DNA from: Saprospiraceae bacterium
GTDB taxonomy: Bacteria; Bacteroidota; Bacteroidia; Chitinophagales; Saprospiraceae
Assembly: GCA_020627785.1 (NCBI GenBank)
Contig: JAHDGF010000006.1
Location: 61,815 to 125,814 of the forward strand
DNA length: 64,000 nt
Direction: 5' to 3'
Of this stretch, positions 9,260 to 18,370 are shown piece after piece. How positions within the stretch are numbered: the first letter of the stretch is position 1; each line of letters begins with the position of its first letter. The translations under genes and the position numbers were made by a program. Below the pieces are notes generated by a model, which did no database searches, was not told the DNA's origin, and saw only the letters and a program-made list of their open reading frames with translations.

Positions 9260-9504
9260 ACGATTTTGATTTTCTTTCGAATTTCATGGTTTATTCCCAA
9301 AATCCATATCAAAACAATTCCTAAGGTTATTTTCTGAATCAATGGCAGCCAACAATTATTTATCCAATCATATCCAACGGATTCTAAATCAAACGGAGAG
9401 CCTCCGGGATATAATTGAGATGAATAATAGAATAGAATTACAAAGGCGAATATTCCAATGATTGGAATTCTGTTTAATGTTAATTCTAATTCCTTGTGAT
9501 GCAC
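9256..9504 (-). pseudogene. Short two-helix membrane protein, probable DUF998-like remnant
   Basis: 82 residues from a GTG start; no ATG is available. It has a first hydrophobic helix (GIFAFVILFYYSS), then LYPGGSPFDLESVGYDWINN, then a second helix (ITLGIVLIWILG). The YPGG..D...GYDW.NN block resembles the start of DUF998-type membrane proteins, which are much longer (about 200 residues with six helices). The sequence jumps from that N-terminal block straight to a C-terminal-looking helix, suggesting an internal deletion. It could instead be a real small membrane protein. It converges on the M90 peptidase with a 4-base overlap. Confidence 0.4.
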
Positions 9505-9794
9505 TTTTAGATTTGAAGATCGTTAGGGTTTATCAAAAACAAAGATCATAAAGCAGTCTAAAAAACACTTTATAAGGCAAAGATCAAGGAAACTTTAAAA
9601 TATGATGTCGGAGAGGTAACTTTAGTGTAAACCACAAAACAATACCAAAACGTTCCGTCGAAATGTTAATTAACTACCAGAAGGATCAATTATCTAGGAT
9701 AAAAGTAACATCAATGACATCCTGAATGTTTGTAAAGTGACAGTGGCGAAAATACACGTCTTAAGAGTGAATATTAATCTAAACAAAAATTTAA

Positions 9795-10262
9795 ATGTTA
9801 GAAATGTTAAAGGGTCTTGCGATGAGAAAATTGCAAGAAAAAATGTTGAGTAACAGTCTTAGCAGTGAGGCTACAAGTGAAGCGGCTTCAGAAGGAGCAA
9901 ATGCCTTACTTGAAACCTTAAAAGGTGGTGACTTAAGCCAAATCACTGGTCTATTAGGTGGCGCAGGCGGTGCTACTGAAGGAAATGCTATTGCTGAAAA
10001 CCTTAAAGGGAAGATCAGTGAAATCCTTCAAGCAAAAGGAATGGGTGCAGAAGAAGCAGCTGCCGAGTCTGAATCTACAGCTCAAGATCTTGTGGCTGGT
10101 TTGAAAGAAAAATTTCAGTCTGAAGCAGAAGAAGATAAAGGCTTTGACTTGAGTCAAATTACTGGACTTCTTGGTGGAAATGCTGGAGACCTTTTAAATA
10201 AGGCCAAAGAAATGGGTGGCGCTGGCGACCTATTGAGCAAAGCTAAGAATCTACTAGGCTAA
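9795..10262 (+). CDS. Ala/Gly-rich helical protein with duplicated GLLGG block
   Basis: 155 residues, no signal peptide and no cysteine. The block DLSQITGLLGG occurs twice (near 51 and 118), each followed by an amphipathic helical stretch, so the protein looks like an internal duplication. The composition (Ala, Glu, Lys, Gly, Leu) resembles DUF937-type proteins with GLLG repeats, but I cannot assign it firmly. The ATG at 9795 is preceded by an A-rich AAACAAAAATTTAA segment, a usual Bacteroidota start context; an alternative in-frame ATG is at 9804. A strong terminator follows. Function unknown, probably cytoplasmic and structural. Confidence 0.65.
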   Translation: MLEMLKGLAMRKLQEKMLSNSLSSEATSEAASEGANALLETLKGGDLSQITGLLGGAGGATEGNAIAENLKGKISEILQAKGMGAEEAAAESESTAQDLVAGLKEKFQSEAEEDKGFDLSQITGLLGGNAGDLLNKAKEMGGAGDLLSKAKNLLG

Positions 10263-10290
10263 GAATTTAGTCAGAAAAAATTTAATAAGA

Positions 10291-10319
10291 AAAGCCATCT
10301 AGAATTTCTAGATGGCTTT
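10291..10319. terminator. Bidirectional terminator between convergent genes
   Basis: A perfect 13-bp stem (AAAGCCATCTAGA, 10291-10303, with 10307-10319) and a 3-base loop, with A-rich flank on the left and TTT on the right. It sits between the ends of two convergent genes and can serve both. Confidence 0.9.
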
Positions 10320-10344
10320 CTCATTTCGATATTAACTAATATTA

Positions 10345-11844
10345 CTATGTATTGGGTCTACCTAAATCCAATTCATTAACTGCATCAGATATTTCATATC
10401 CTAATCGAAGTCCTTCTGTACAATCGATTTCTATGTGTACTCCGAGTGGTACTCTTGAATATCCATTCTCATCCGCCATTTCTCTCATACTCGTGAAGGT
10501 CCTTGGCTCTCCTTGAAATTCTGTTCTTCCTTCGTGTGTTCTATCTGTGAACGTTACCTGATTTCCAAAGGCATCAATGAATACACCTGCTGCTGCCGAA
10601 GCGAAACAAGAGTGACCAGATGGGTATCCTGGGAAACTTGGGTTTGGCCAGAAAACCAATCTAAATAGATTCGTTTGGAAAGCTGGATCAATGAATTCAT
10701 GGATAAAGTTACTAGGTCTCATCACCATGTACTCATACTTATCTGCCCAAGTAGATACTGCTGCATCGTTCAATGAAAATCCTAATTTCAAATGTATTGC
10801 TAGTGCCTCGTCCAAGTCTAAATCTCGCTCTTCAATCAATTGATTAAGTATAGATACTTGTCTCATTGGAGGACTCATCATTAAACCTTCTACATCATCA
10901 CTCCAAAACTCTGCTATGTGTAATTGTTCACCTTGAGCCGCTTTTGCCGCGTTGTTGGAGTCATACACTTCTTGCATTTGATCGAAGTAAGGTGTTCCTG
11001 GAACATTGCTATATTCGATTGGTGGTACTGTGCTTGTTTCATCTGGCCCGATCACAAAGGTTCTAACAGACTTCCAGTAAGGGAACAATGCTCTCTCAGG
11101 TTCTGCTGAATATGTCCAGTATCCATCTCCCGTTGGAGGCTCGTAAGAAAGTGGTTGTGGCTCTAGAATCTGCTCTTCGGCTTCATCATCTGTCTGACTA
11201 TATCTTATAACTTCTGCTGCTACATCTCTACCCCATTCTTTTGATTCTTCGATTTCTTCTTGGCTCAACGTCTGTGATAAGAAAGCTTCATTCTGTATTC
11301 TTAATTCTTCGATTTGACTTCTCTTATCGGTATCAAGGGTAAATAAGAAGTGACTTAAAGCCATTGCCATCGCACTGTTTAGAGCTAACTCAAATTGGAT
11401 ATCATCTCTTCGATTAGGCTGATCGACATCAAGTCCATTCAATCTTTGAGAATTTGAGCTAAATCCTCTCATACCAGGTGCGGCAGTTTCATAAGCAGTC
11501 AAGTAAACATAAGCTATGGCTCTTGCGGTTGCATTTGGTCTCATCCCACCTGCATATCTATCGAGTTCATAAAAAAGTTTTGTCCAGCTATTTAGAAGGT
11601 CATAGTTCATGTCATCAACATCTGTTCCGCCTCCTTGATTTCCTCCTCCATTTCCGCCGCCACCACCGCCGCCTCCGCCGCCAGGTCTTCCACCTCTGAG
11701 CTGAGCTAAACTATTAGGAAATTCTTCTATTATGTTAACCTCTCCTGTTAGGTCATCATTCTCTAAGCCAACATCTTCTGTGCATGATTGAAAAAAGATT
11801 CCACTGCTTAGAATGGCTAATACGATCCAAATTCTCTTGTGCAT
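10345..11844 (-). CDS. Vanadium-dependent haloperoxidase/PAP2-family lipoprotein
   Basis: 499 residues. A lipoprotein signal ends with the lipobox QSC (Cys21). A Gly-rich tether of about 20 residues (near 52-72) precedes the globular domain. The PAP2/vanadium haloperoxidase signature is complete: K-x6-RP in KYEYMVMRP, then YPSGHS (His411), then SRVPLGVHIEID (Arg464, His470). Known relatives are either vanadate-containing halide peroxidases or acid phosphatases; these cannot be told apart here. A likely location is the cell envelope facing outward. It is a single-gene unit with its own terminator, shared with the convergent neighbour. Confidence 0.85.
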   Translation of the reverse strand: MHKRIWIVLAILSSGIFFQSCTEDVGLENDDLTGEVNIIEEFPNSLAQLRGGRPGGGGGGGGGGNGGGNQGGGTDVDDMNYDLLNSWTKLFYELDRYAGGMRPNATARAIAYVYLTAYETAAPGMRGFSSNSQRLNGLDVDQPNRRDDIQFELALNSAMAMALSHFLFTLDTDKRSQIEELRIQNEAFLSQTLSQEEIEESKEWGRDVAAEVIRYSQTDDEAEEQILEPQPLSYEPPTGDGYWTYSAEPERALFPYWKSVRTFVIGPDETSTVPPIEYSNVPGTPYFDQMQEVYDSNNAAKAAQGEQLHIAEFWSDDVEGLMMSPPMRQVSILNQLIEERDLDLDEALAIHLKLGFSLNDAAVSTWADKYEYMVMRPSNFIHEFIDPAFQTNLFRLVFWPNPSFPGYPSGHSCFASAAAGVFIDAFGNQVTFTDRTHEGRTEFQGEPRTFTSMREMADENGYSRVPLGVHIEIDCTEGLRLGYEISDAVNELDLGRPNT

Positions 11845-12217
11845 ACGATTTTATTTTATTGTTAGTAATTAGAATGAATCATCAAAGAATTCATCATTCT
11901 TTTGAAAAGGAAACAGATAAAATTTCGGCCGAAAAGTTTAACTATGTTTGAATTCATTATAAAGACAAACAGCTTTGAAAAACTCCTACCTCGTGCTTGA
12001 AAAAAATTTAACCCCAGGTATAAAAAATACAATTATCCTGAGATTCAGAAACAAGAAATAATTGTCAAACCACCATGATTATTGACTAATTGTATATTTA
12101 ATTTCAGATCATCCATTAAAAAATGAATTGAAAAAAAATTAAACTGCTCGTAAAAATTTTGTGTAAACTGAAAAAATTTGAGACATCGTCGTACATTAAT
12201 GATTCAAAACCAACACC
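11845..12217. other. Divergent intergenic region (373 bp)
   Basis: It separates the haloperoxidase (minus) from the SRPBCC gene (plus) and should hold both promoters. It is A/T rich, and I could not pick a convincing TTTG/TAnnTTTG pair or any RNA structure. No reading frame of note was found. Confidence 0.4.
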
Positions 12218-12802
12218 ATGAAATTTCTTAAATACCTTATTTTCTTTCTTCTCGCCATTGCACTTTTCTTCGTACTACTAGGGTTTTTAAAACCAACGGT
12301 AAAATATGGGCATGAGATCTTGGTTGATAAATCAGTGGAAGAAGCTTGGGCTGTTCATCAAGACGAGTCAAAATATAATCAGTGGCTGAAAGGATTTCAG
12401 AGCATTGACCTTGTCAGTGGTGAGAAAGGAAAGGTAGGTAGTAAATATAAGGTCAAAGTAAAACCGAGCCCAACAGAACCAGAATTTGTAATGATTGAAA
12501 CCATCTCGTCAATCAAAGAAAATGATCACATCAGTTTAAGTTTCGATAGTGACATGAGTGTTTTTGAACAAAAGACTTCTTTCACAAAAGAAGGAAACAA
12601 GACGAAGGTAAAAACAGAATCAGAAGTACTCGGAAAAGGCCTAATGATGAAATCGCTCTTTGCGGCAATGGAAATGTTTGCAGGTGCTTTTGAAAAGCAA
12701 GAAGTTGAAAATATTGAAAACCTAAAGAAGGTAATCAATGAAAATACAACCAATTATTTCCCGGTTACGGAGCCAGAAACTTCCATGGAAATTCAAGAGT
12801 AA
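12218..12802 (+). CDS. Membrane-anchored SRPBCC (START-like) protein
   Basis: 194 residues with an N-terminal membrane helix (about 4-26, very Phe/Leu rich), then a domain that begins with the VDKSVEEAWAVHQDESKYNQ pattern of polyketide-cyclase/SRPBCC proteins, where VEEAW..... and the later W mark the first strand and helices. The domain ends in a long helix (residues about 145-172). This fold binds hydrophobic ligands in a deep cavity; the ligand here is unknown. It is followed 55 bases later by an SDR oxidoreductase in the same direction, so the two may be cotranscribed. Confidence 0.7.
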   Translation: MKFLKYLIFFLLAIALFFVLLGFLKPTVKYGHEILVDKSVEEAWAVHQDESKYNQWLKGFQSIDLVSGEKGKVGSKYKVKVKPSPTEPEFVMIETISSIKENDHISLSFDSDMSVFEQKTSFTKEGNKTKVKTESEVLGKGLMMKSLFAAMEMFAGAFEKQEVENIENLKKVINENTTNYFPVTEPETSMEIQE

Positions 12803-12857
12803 GGATGAGAGTAACCATTACTGTACTCTTAAAGTGTCAGAGGAATTTCGTCAGTAA

Positions 12858-13838
12858 ATGAGAGTGCTTATAACTGGCATCACAGGATTGCTTGGCGGTT
12901 ATATTGCGAAGGCTTGCTACGAAGAAGGACATACCATTATTGGATTACACCGCAGAAAAAATCCAAATTTTAATTTCAACTTTCCCATTGAGTGGAGGTT
13001 CCAAGACCTCAAGGATGAAATTTTTAACCCCAACATATTAGACACGATAGATGCCATCATTCATTGCGCAGCCGACACGCGGATGGGTTCAAGCATTAAT
13101 CAAGAACAAGACTTAATAAATATTTTCGCTGTTGCAAAGTTGGTTGATCTCGCTTGCGCAAATGAGATTTCTCGTTTTATTTTAATAAGTTCTTCGAATA
13201 CTTTCCAAGTGGGAACCAAACAAAACCCGGGAACTGAGAAAACACCCTTACTTCGAAATAAACAACTATTCAACTATGCCAATTCGAAAATTGCCGCTGA
13301 AATGATCTGTCGCCATGCCGCAAAAGAGCAAAAACTAAACACCATTATTCTAAATCCAACCTTCATGATCGGCGGTTCAAAATTGAATGTAAGTTCGAAC
13401 AAACTAATTCATTATATTCTTAAAAACCAACTACTGATTAAATTCAATGGGGCTAAAAATTTCGTTGACATAAAGGATGTGGCTCAAGCCGCCGTTACGG
13501 CTTTAAGTAAGGGTCGCAGTGGAGAAAACTATCTGCTCTCAAATCAACTATTGAGTTTTGCAGAACTTATTCAAAAAATCAAAAATCTTCAAGGGAAAGA
13601 AGCTCGGATTATTTCTATTCCAAATGGCATAATAAAGTTAGCAGGTAGTTTTTTATCCTTTATTGAAGCTGCGTTTAGAAAACCCATCAACTTTAATCGC
13701 AAGACTGCAGACTTACTTTTATCCGAACCTTACTTTACAAATGTAAAAGCAAAAGAAGAATTAGATTTTAATCCCAGACCATTGGATGATACGTTGAAAG
13801 ACATGGTAACGGTTTACGAAGACTCCATTAAAAGTTAA
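12858..13838 (+). CDS. NAD-dependent epimerase/dehydratase (extended SDR)
   Basis: 326 residues with the Rossmann motif GITGLLG at residues 7-13, the HCAADT segment near 71, the active-site YANSK (Tyr and Lys of YxxxK) near 147-151, and the NPTFMIGG segment after it. These fit the extended short-chain dehydrogenase family (sugar epimerases, 3-beta-hydroxysteroid-like and dihydroflavonol-reductase-like enzymes). The substrate cannot be read from sequence. It ends close to a convergent methyltransferase. Confidence 0.85.
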   Translation: MRVLITGITGLLGGYIAKACYEEGHTIIGLHRRKNPNFNFNFPIEWRFQDLKDEIFNPNILDTIDAIIHCAADTRMGSSINQEQDLINIFAVAKLVDLACANEISRFILISSSNTFQVGTKQNPGTEKTPLLRNKQLFNYANSKIAAEMICRHAAKEQKLNTIILNPTFMIGGSKLNVSSNKLIHYILKNQLLIKFNGAKNFVDIKDVAQAAVTALSKGRSGENYLLSNQLLSFAELIQKIKNLQGKEARIISIPNGIIKLAGSFLSFIEAAFRKPINFNRKTADLLLSEPYFTNVKAKEELDFNPRPLDDTLKDMVTVYEDSIKS

Positions 13839-13846
13839 CTCAAAAA

Positions 13847-14653
13847 TCACTTGCGCACAGTCACGTCAAACTTCTCTTCTAAGTAAGGCATATTTAAGGC
13901 GACCTCCTTTCCTTGTGCTACCAACCAATCTTGCAACTCACTCCCCTTCTTTATGATAAAGCCAAACTCATTGGATTGTTTTGGAAATAAGAAAATTAGG
14001 AATCGCAAGGGTAGAAAACTGAGATTCATGATGAAACGCTTGATAGGGGACTTGATAAATTCCACCCGTTCATCTGGCAACCGAAGATTGTAATAAAATT
14101 TTACCTCATTGTTTTTAAACTGAGGATAATAACTACTGACAATCTTAATCACCTCACGCTCTTCCCAGCGATAAATGAAATTGGGAATGTGACTATTGGA
14201 TACTCCACCATACTTCAGGTCGTTGCCGATGACTGCTTCAATTTCATACACTGGAGCAAGACCTAGCTTATTGGCGAGATTCATAATCCAACTCTCTCTG
14301 CCTTCAAACACAATCGCTCCCTTACGTCCCACTCTTATCATTTCTAGCAATGCTTTATGGGGTGCATAACAATGATGCAATCCTGCATGGACCAAAACCC
14401 AATCGTAACTATCCGTATCTTCCGTAATGGTCTCTGCATCCTGATAAGACCATTCATAAGGATCAAACTCGTTTCCAGTCATGCGAGAATCAAGATTAGA
14501 GATGGTTACCTTCGTGAAGCCGAGTCGATGAAGAACCTCCTTATCATAATTACCTCCGCATACCACCAGAATGGAGTCATTGGTTTTGACCGACCCATCC
14601 TCTAAGGCGGAACGTAATGTTTTGGTGTAAATTAATTTATTGTAATCCTTCAT
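13847..14653 (-). CDS. SAM-dependent methyltransferase (class I-like)
   Basis: 268 residues from the ATG at 14653 (a GTG one codon earlier is less likely). The N-terminal part has the class I methyltransferase layout: LVVCGGNYDKEVLHRLGF (motif I variant), NLDSRM after the second strand (acidic motif II region), then DWVLVHAGLHHCYAPHKAL, in which the HHC segment follows motif IV, and EMIRVGRKGAIVFE. The C-terminal half is specific to the protein. Such enzymes occur in surface-glycan and lipid loci; the substrate is unknown. Confidence 0.7.
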   Translation of the reverse strand: MKDYNKLIYTKTLRSALEDGSVKTNDSILVVCGGNYDKEVLHRLGFTKVTISNLDSRMTGNEFDPYEWSYQDAETITEDTDSYDWVLVHAGLHHCYAPHKALLEMIRVGRKGAIVFEGRESWIMNLANKLGLAPVYEIEAVIGNDLKYGGVSNSHIPNFIYRWEEREVIKIVSSYYPQFKNNEVKFYYNLRLPDERVEFIKSPIKRFIMNLSFLPLRFLIFLFPKQSNEFGFIIKKGSELQDWLVAQGKEVALNMPYLEEKFDVTVRK

Positions 14654-14922
14654 CACATATATAAGAAATACAAATATAACATTCTTGGATGGAATGCTTT
14701 AGTTGCTCATTGCAATTACAACTGCATATTAAAACCAAGATGTTGAGCTTAACTCAAAATTTACAAATACATACCTGGAAGATCTTGAACTTGGTATCAA
14801 AGAATACAATACTGCACCAATGAAAATTAAGCAAACTACTACAACCATTGATTGATTTCTATATTAACCATTTATCAATTGCGCAGAAGTTAAATTAACT
14901 CCAAGTCTAAATAAAAATATAG

Positions 14923-16974
14923 TTACTTAGTCACTACTACTCTATTCATTTGCCTTTTTCCTGAATTGATATCAATTATTTCTAAAAGGTAAATACCAGC
15001 ATGTATGGAGTCAATATTTAATAGACTTCCATTACTATATCTTGTATCAATTATTCTTCCATTAAGGTCATATAAAGTTGACAAGAAATGAAAGGTTCCC
15101 TCCACTTGTATATTAATAAGATCCTTCGCAGGATTTGGAAAAACAATGATTTCAAATTCAGAATTTTCTTTAATAGAAGTTGACATATCACAAGCTTCAT
15201 CAACAATCAATTCTTGTTGCTCTACGATAAAATCATAAGACAATTCTTGTAAGCTTTTGTCATTTAAGGTCGCCGCCCATGGACCATGACCTTCACCTAC
15301 TAAGGTATTCAATTCTACATGTACACCGGTAGAGTCATAGAGATGCACCAACTCTTCTGCCTCACTAAAAAGTACCGTAGGATCTTCTGTACCATGCGCG
15401 ATAAATAAAGGTGGATCATTGCTGTCAAAAGGATTAATGCCAAAAATTGTCTCATGTACTTCCAATGCTACATTGCCTCCCCAGAAGTCAACAATGCTTT
15501 GTATTTCATAGGTTTGATCTACATTAGTTGTTGACAAAGTGGGATCATCCGCCAGGCTTATTTCATCTCTAAAATCTTCTAAAGCAGAAACGCCCAAGGT
15601 GACCGCTGTAATCGCTCCTGCAGATCCACCGCCCACCGAGATAAAGTCTGTATTGATATTATAATTATCTGCATTAGCCACGATCCAACGCATCGCAGCC
15701 TTAGCATCTCTTTGGGCAGCGTATATGGCCATCGCTCTTGAAATTTCTTCAGCAACAGGGAATTGGTTCGCTAAATCTTCCCATTCTTGAGGAACGATTC
15801 CAGTATGTATTGTACCTATGTTTTGGGAAGTTCGATAATCGACGGAAACAAAAACCCAGCCTCTGGAAGCAAAGTAGTGTGCCATATTTATAATGTGATT
15901 TGCAGTTTTAGAACCACCATTAAATCCACCTCCATGGATGAACATATAAACTGGTCTATTCTCCGAATCATTATCAGGGGTATAAACATCTAGCAATAAG
16001 GGAATTGCAAATGTACTTGGACTAACACCATCATGGGTAAGTCCTTCTGCATAGGTGATGTCAGACTCCAAAATAATGGCGTAGGTACTGTCACATGTTA
16101 CCTCCGGATGTACGCTCGATTCAAAACAAAGACTGTAGTTAGAATCGTGATTATTCGATACTTCTTGTGCTATTGCATGTAGGTCTGTCTCAAACCCTGT
16201 GTCGTATTCAAAACTGCTTAAATCAACATCGTAAATACTCTTTAACCAAAGCAGCCCACCGGCTTCTCTAATGATATCTCCTTGATGTCCTTTCTCATCC
16301 GTAAACAAGGACGTTTCTATAGGACCAAATCTTGTAATATCATCCAGCAATTCATCATTCATATTCATTAGATCCAAGCGATTACTTACCCTTCCTGTTG
16401 GTATCGTGAAAATTGTGGTTGTTGGAAATTCCTCACGCAACTGATCTACTATTGAATTATGAACAAGATCATCTACAAAATAATCATACAACTCATATAT
16501 CGTATTAAATCCAAATTCCTCCGCTCGCTCCTCCCAATCTGCTGGATAATCAATTTGTGGTATCGCAATAAAAATATTGACGTCCGGATTATTCTGTAAT
16601 GCATATTCAATCCAAGCTCGGTGACCCTCTGTGGGATTTTCCATTTCATGTCCTGCTGTCATCCCAAATAATTCAATGTTCCCTTGATCAAGGGCGGCTT
16701 TTATTTGATTGTGTTCTGGGCTATTAGAATCATTCCAAAAATTAATGGGTCTTCCATTTTCTCCCCCGCGTATGATTGTAGTACTGTTATGATTTTCAAA
16801 TCCAGCTTCCAAAGCCAAGATATCCAATCTCTCTGCATAAGGTCTAAAAAAGCTATTACCTATCAGTAGCATATTATAGCCCTGAGTTTCTGAAGAAATG
16901 CAATCATCCATTTGTGCAAACGAAAAAACGGATGTGATCAAAATGAGGGTTGTGATTTTAAGTATCAGATTCAT
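14923..16974 (-). CDS. Secreted two-domain esterase: SGNH-like plus alpha/beta hydrolase, T9SS type A sorting domain
   Basis: 683 residues from the ATG at 16974, which starts directly at the signal peptide (MNLILKITT, cleavage after SFAQ). The first 270 residues begin LLIGNSFF, like the GNS block of SGNH/GDSL hydrolases. A second domain from about 305 to 590 is an alpha/beta hydrolase with oxyanion-hole HGGGFNGG, nucleophile GGGSAG, then HGTEDP (acid) and GEGHGPW (His). The last 75 residues (VFPNPAKDLINI to the end) are a T9SS type A C-terminal sorting domain. Probably a secreted or surface-attached esterase acting on an esterified polymer, with two catalytic folds. Confidence 0.85.
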   Translation of the reverse strand: MNLILKITTLILITSVFSFAQMDDCISSETQGYNMLLIGNSFFRPYAERLDILALEAGFENHNSTTIIRGGENGRPINFWNDSNSPEHNQIKAALDQGNIELFGMTAGHEMENPTEGHRAWIEYALQNNPDVNIFIAIPQIDYPADWEERAEEFGFNTIYELYDYFVDDLVHNSIVDQLREEFPTTTIFTIPTGRVSNRLDLMNMNDELLDDITRFGPIETSLFTDEKGHQGDIIREAGGLLWLKSIYDVDLSSFEYDTGFETDLHAIAQEVSNNHDSNYSLCFESSVHPEVTCDSTYAIILESDITYAEGLTHDGVSPSTFAIPLLLDVYTPDNDSENRPVYMFIHGGGFNGGSKTANHIINMAHYFASRGWVFVSVDYRTSQNIGTIHTGIVPQEWEDLANQFPVAEEISRAMAIYAAQRDAKAAMRWIVANADNYNINTDFISVGGGSAGAITAVTLGVSALEDFRDEISLADDPTLSTTNVDQTYEIQSIVDFWGGNVALEVHETIFGINPFDSNDPPLFIAHGTEDPTVLFSEAEELVHLYDSTGVHVELNTLVGEGHGPWAATLNDKSLQELSYDFIVEQQELIVDEACDMSTSIKENSEFEIIVFPNPAKDLINIQVEGTFHFLSTLYDLNGRIIDTRYSNGSLLNIDSIHAGIYLLEIIDINSGKRQMNRVVVTK

Positions 16975-17162
16975 TGTATTATATATCAATTATGTTTATT
17001 CAAATTTATTAGTTCTACTTAACTGTGACTAAATGGTTATTATGCTGTTTTGCGTTGGATGACTTGTTACATCAAGACTAGATGTACGAGGCATCCAAAG
17101 AAGAATTATAATATGTTGTGAACTTTATTCATTGACTGAAAACTTTTACTTTTCATGTATTT

Positions 17163-17603
17163 CTAATTCGTATATAGCTGACTTTGAAATTGATTAGCAA
17201 ATGCTCGGTATTTTTTTTGCGTAAGGTCAATGACCGCATTCTTGTCCATATTTACAGTACCTGAAGTATTCATTTTTGTATGATATTTTCTTACATGCAA
17301 ATCACTCCAAATCACCAACTCCATGATGATAGGTGCTAGATCTATTCCTTTTTCGGTTAAGAGATAAATGTTTTCCTTTTTGTTCGAACGGAGCTTGTTC
17401 TTTGTGACTACTTCCAATGATTCCAATAATTTCAATCTTGATGAAAGTAAATTACTAGCTACGCCTTCATCGGAAGCCATAAATTCCTTGTAGGATGTCT
17501 TGTTGTGAAGTAACATATCGCGGATAATGACTATTGACCATTTATCCCCAATCAAATCAAGCGCAGAGGCAATCATACAAGAAGATCGAAAATTAACTTT
17601 CAT
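17163..17603 (-). CDS. HxlR-family transcriptional regulator
   Basis: 146 residues. The sequence SSCMIASALDLIGDKWSIVIIRDML is the start of the winged helix of HxlR regulators, which have a conserved Cys near residue 9 that senses oxidants or electrophiles in several relatives. Next come the recognition region SNLLSSRLKLLESLEVV and the wing. A C-terminal tail of about 35 residues is extra. It is divergent from a membrane hydrolase gene, and two 19-bp palindromes lie between them, so it probably represses itself and the neighbour. Confidence 0.9.
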   Translation of the reverse strand: MKVNFRSSCMIASALDLIGDKWSIVIIRDMLLHNKTSYKEFMASDEGVASNLLSSRLKLLESLEVVTKNKLRSNKKENIYLLTEKGIDLAPIIMELVIWSDLHVRKYHTKMNTSGTVNMDKNAVIDLTQKKYRAFANQFQSQLYTN

Positions 17604-17616
17604 AAATTAAAGATAA

Positions 17617-17635
17617 TACTTTAATTTTTAAAGTA
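17617..17635. promoter_or_regulatory. Operator palindrome 1 in the HxlR intergenic region
   Basis: TACTTTAATTTTTAAAGTA is a perfect inverted repeat (8-base arms around a 3-base centre). It is almost the same as the palindrome at 17650-17668, and their centres are 33 bases apart, about three helical turns. Both lie between the divergent starts, as expected for a dimeric winged-helix repressor. Confidence 0.75.
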
Positions 17636-17649
17636 AAAAAGAGTAATAT

Positions 17650-17668
17650 TGCTTTAAATATTAAAGTA
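17650..17668. promoter_or_regulatory. Operator palindrome 2 in the HxlR intergenic region
   Basis: TGCTTTAAATATTAAAGTA has the same arms as palindrome 1 (CTTTAA-N3-TTAAAG), with one mismatch in the outer bases. It ends 10 bases before the start of the downstream membrane protein gene, so binding would block its expression. Confidence 0.7.
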
Positions 17669-17677
17669 AAAAAAATC

Positions 17678-18370
17678 ATGTTAGCAGGACACTATGCCAC
17701 AGCTCTTGTAGCTTATCAGAAATACCCTAAGGGTACCTTACTTTACTTCTTAATAGCTTCTCAGCTCCAAGATTTCTTATGGTTTATATTTCATTATCTG
17801 AAATTAGAAAGGACGACGCCTGATGATGTTTTTGATACGACGGTGAGTAATATGGTCGTCAACATGCTATATAGCCATGATTTAATTCCATTGATAGCAT
17901 GGTTAATCATCGTTTTCCTAATCGGGAAATTTATTTTTAAAGAAAACAAAATCGGTTTGGTTGGTTCTGCTTTAGTCCTTGGCCATTTTGTTTTAGACTT
18001 TTTCTCAGGACACCCTCACCACATCTTCGGGCTGGATTCTGGAGCAGTTGGATTAGGTAATTACGCTACAAACGTCTACCAAGCGATTGGCATAGAAGCA
18101 CTTGCAACTGCAGTAATTCTTTGGTACTTCTTCAATCAAGAAAGGAAGTCTGGTATACAACGTAGCTTTAAAAATAAAGCATCCATCATAGGACTATTTG
18201 TCTTTGGAATTGTATTCATGTTGTCTATTGCGACCACCTCGTTTAGAGAGTTATTTAACATTCCGGAATTTGATCTTGGCTTCAATACAAGCGTACCTAC
18301 ACTCATAATTACCTATGTAAGTATGATTGTTTATCTGAAACACTTTGTACCAAAATTCAGTACAAAATAA
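17678..18370 (+). CDS. YdjM/DUF457-like membrane-bound metal-dependent hydrolase
   Basis: 230 residues with about five membrane helices. Conserved His/Asp clusters lie near the membrane: GHYATAL at the start, YSHDLIPL near 65, and LGHFVLDFFSGHPHH near 106-120. This HD..H..D pattern matches the LexA-binding inner-membrane hydrolase (YdjM, DUF457) group. The activity is unproven in the family. Probably regulated by the divergent HxlR protein through two palindromes in the 74-bp gap. Confidence 0.7.
   Translation: MLAGHYATALVAYQKYPKGTLLYFLIASQLQDFLWFIFHYLKLERTTPDDVFDTTVSNMVVNMLYSHDLIPLIAWLIIVFLIGKFIFKENKIGLVGSALVLGHFVLDFFSGHPHHIFGLDSGAVGLGNYATNVYQAIGIEALATAVILWYFFNQERKSGIQRSFKNKASIIGLFVFGIVFMLSIATTSFRELFNIPEFDLGFNTSVPTLIITYVSMIVYLKHFVPKFSTK

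Noticed and set aside
14770..14850. Short frame EDLELGIKEYNTAP resembling a transposase tail
   Set aside because: Only about 25 residues and no other transposase motif nearby; not enough to call a mobile element.
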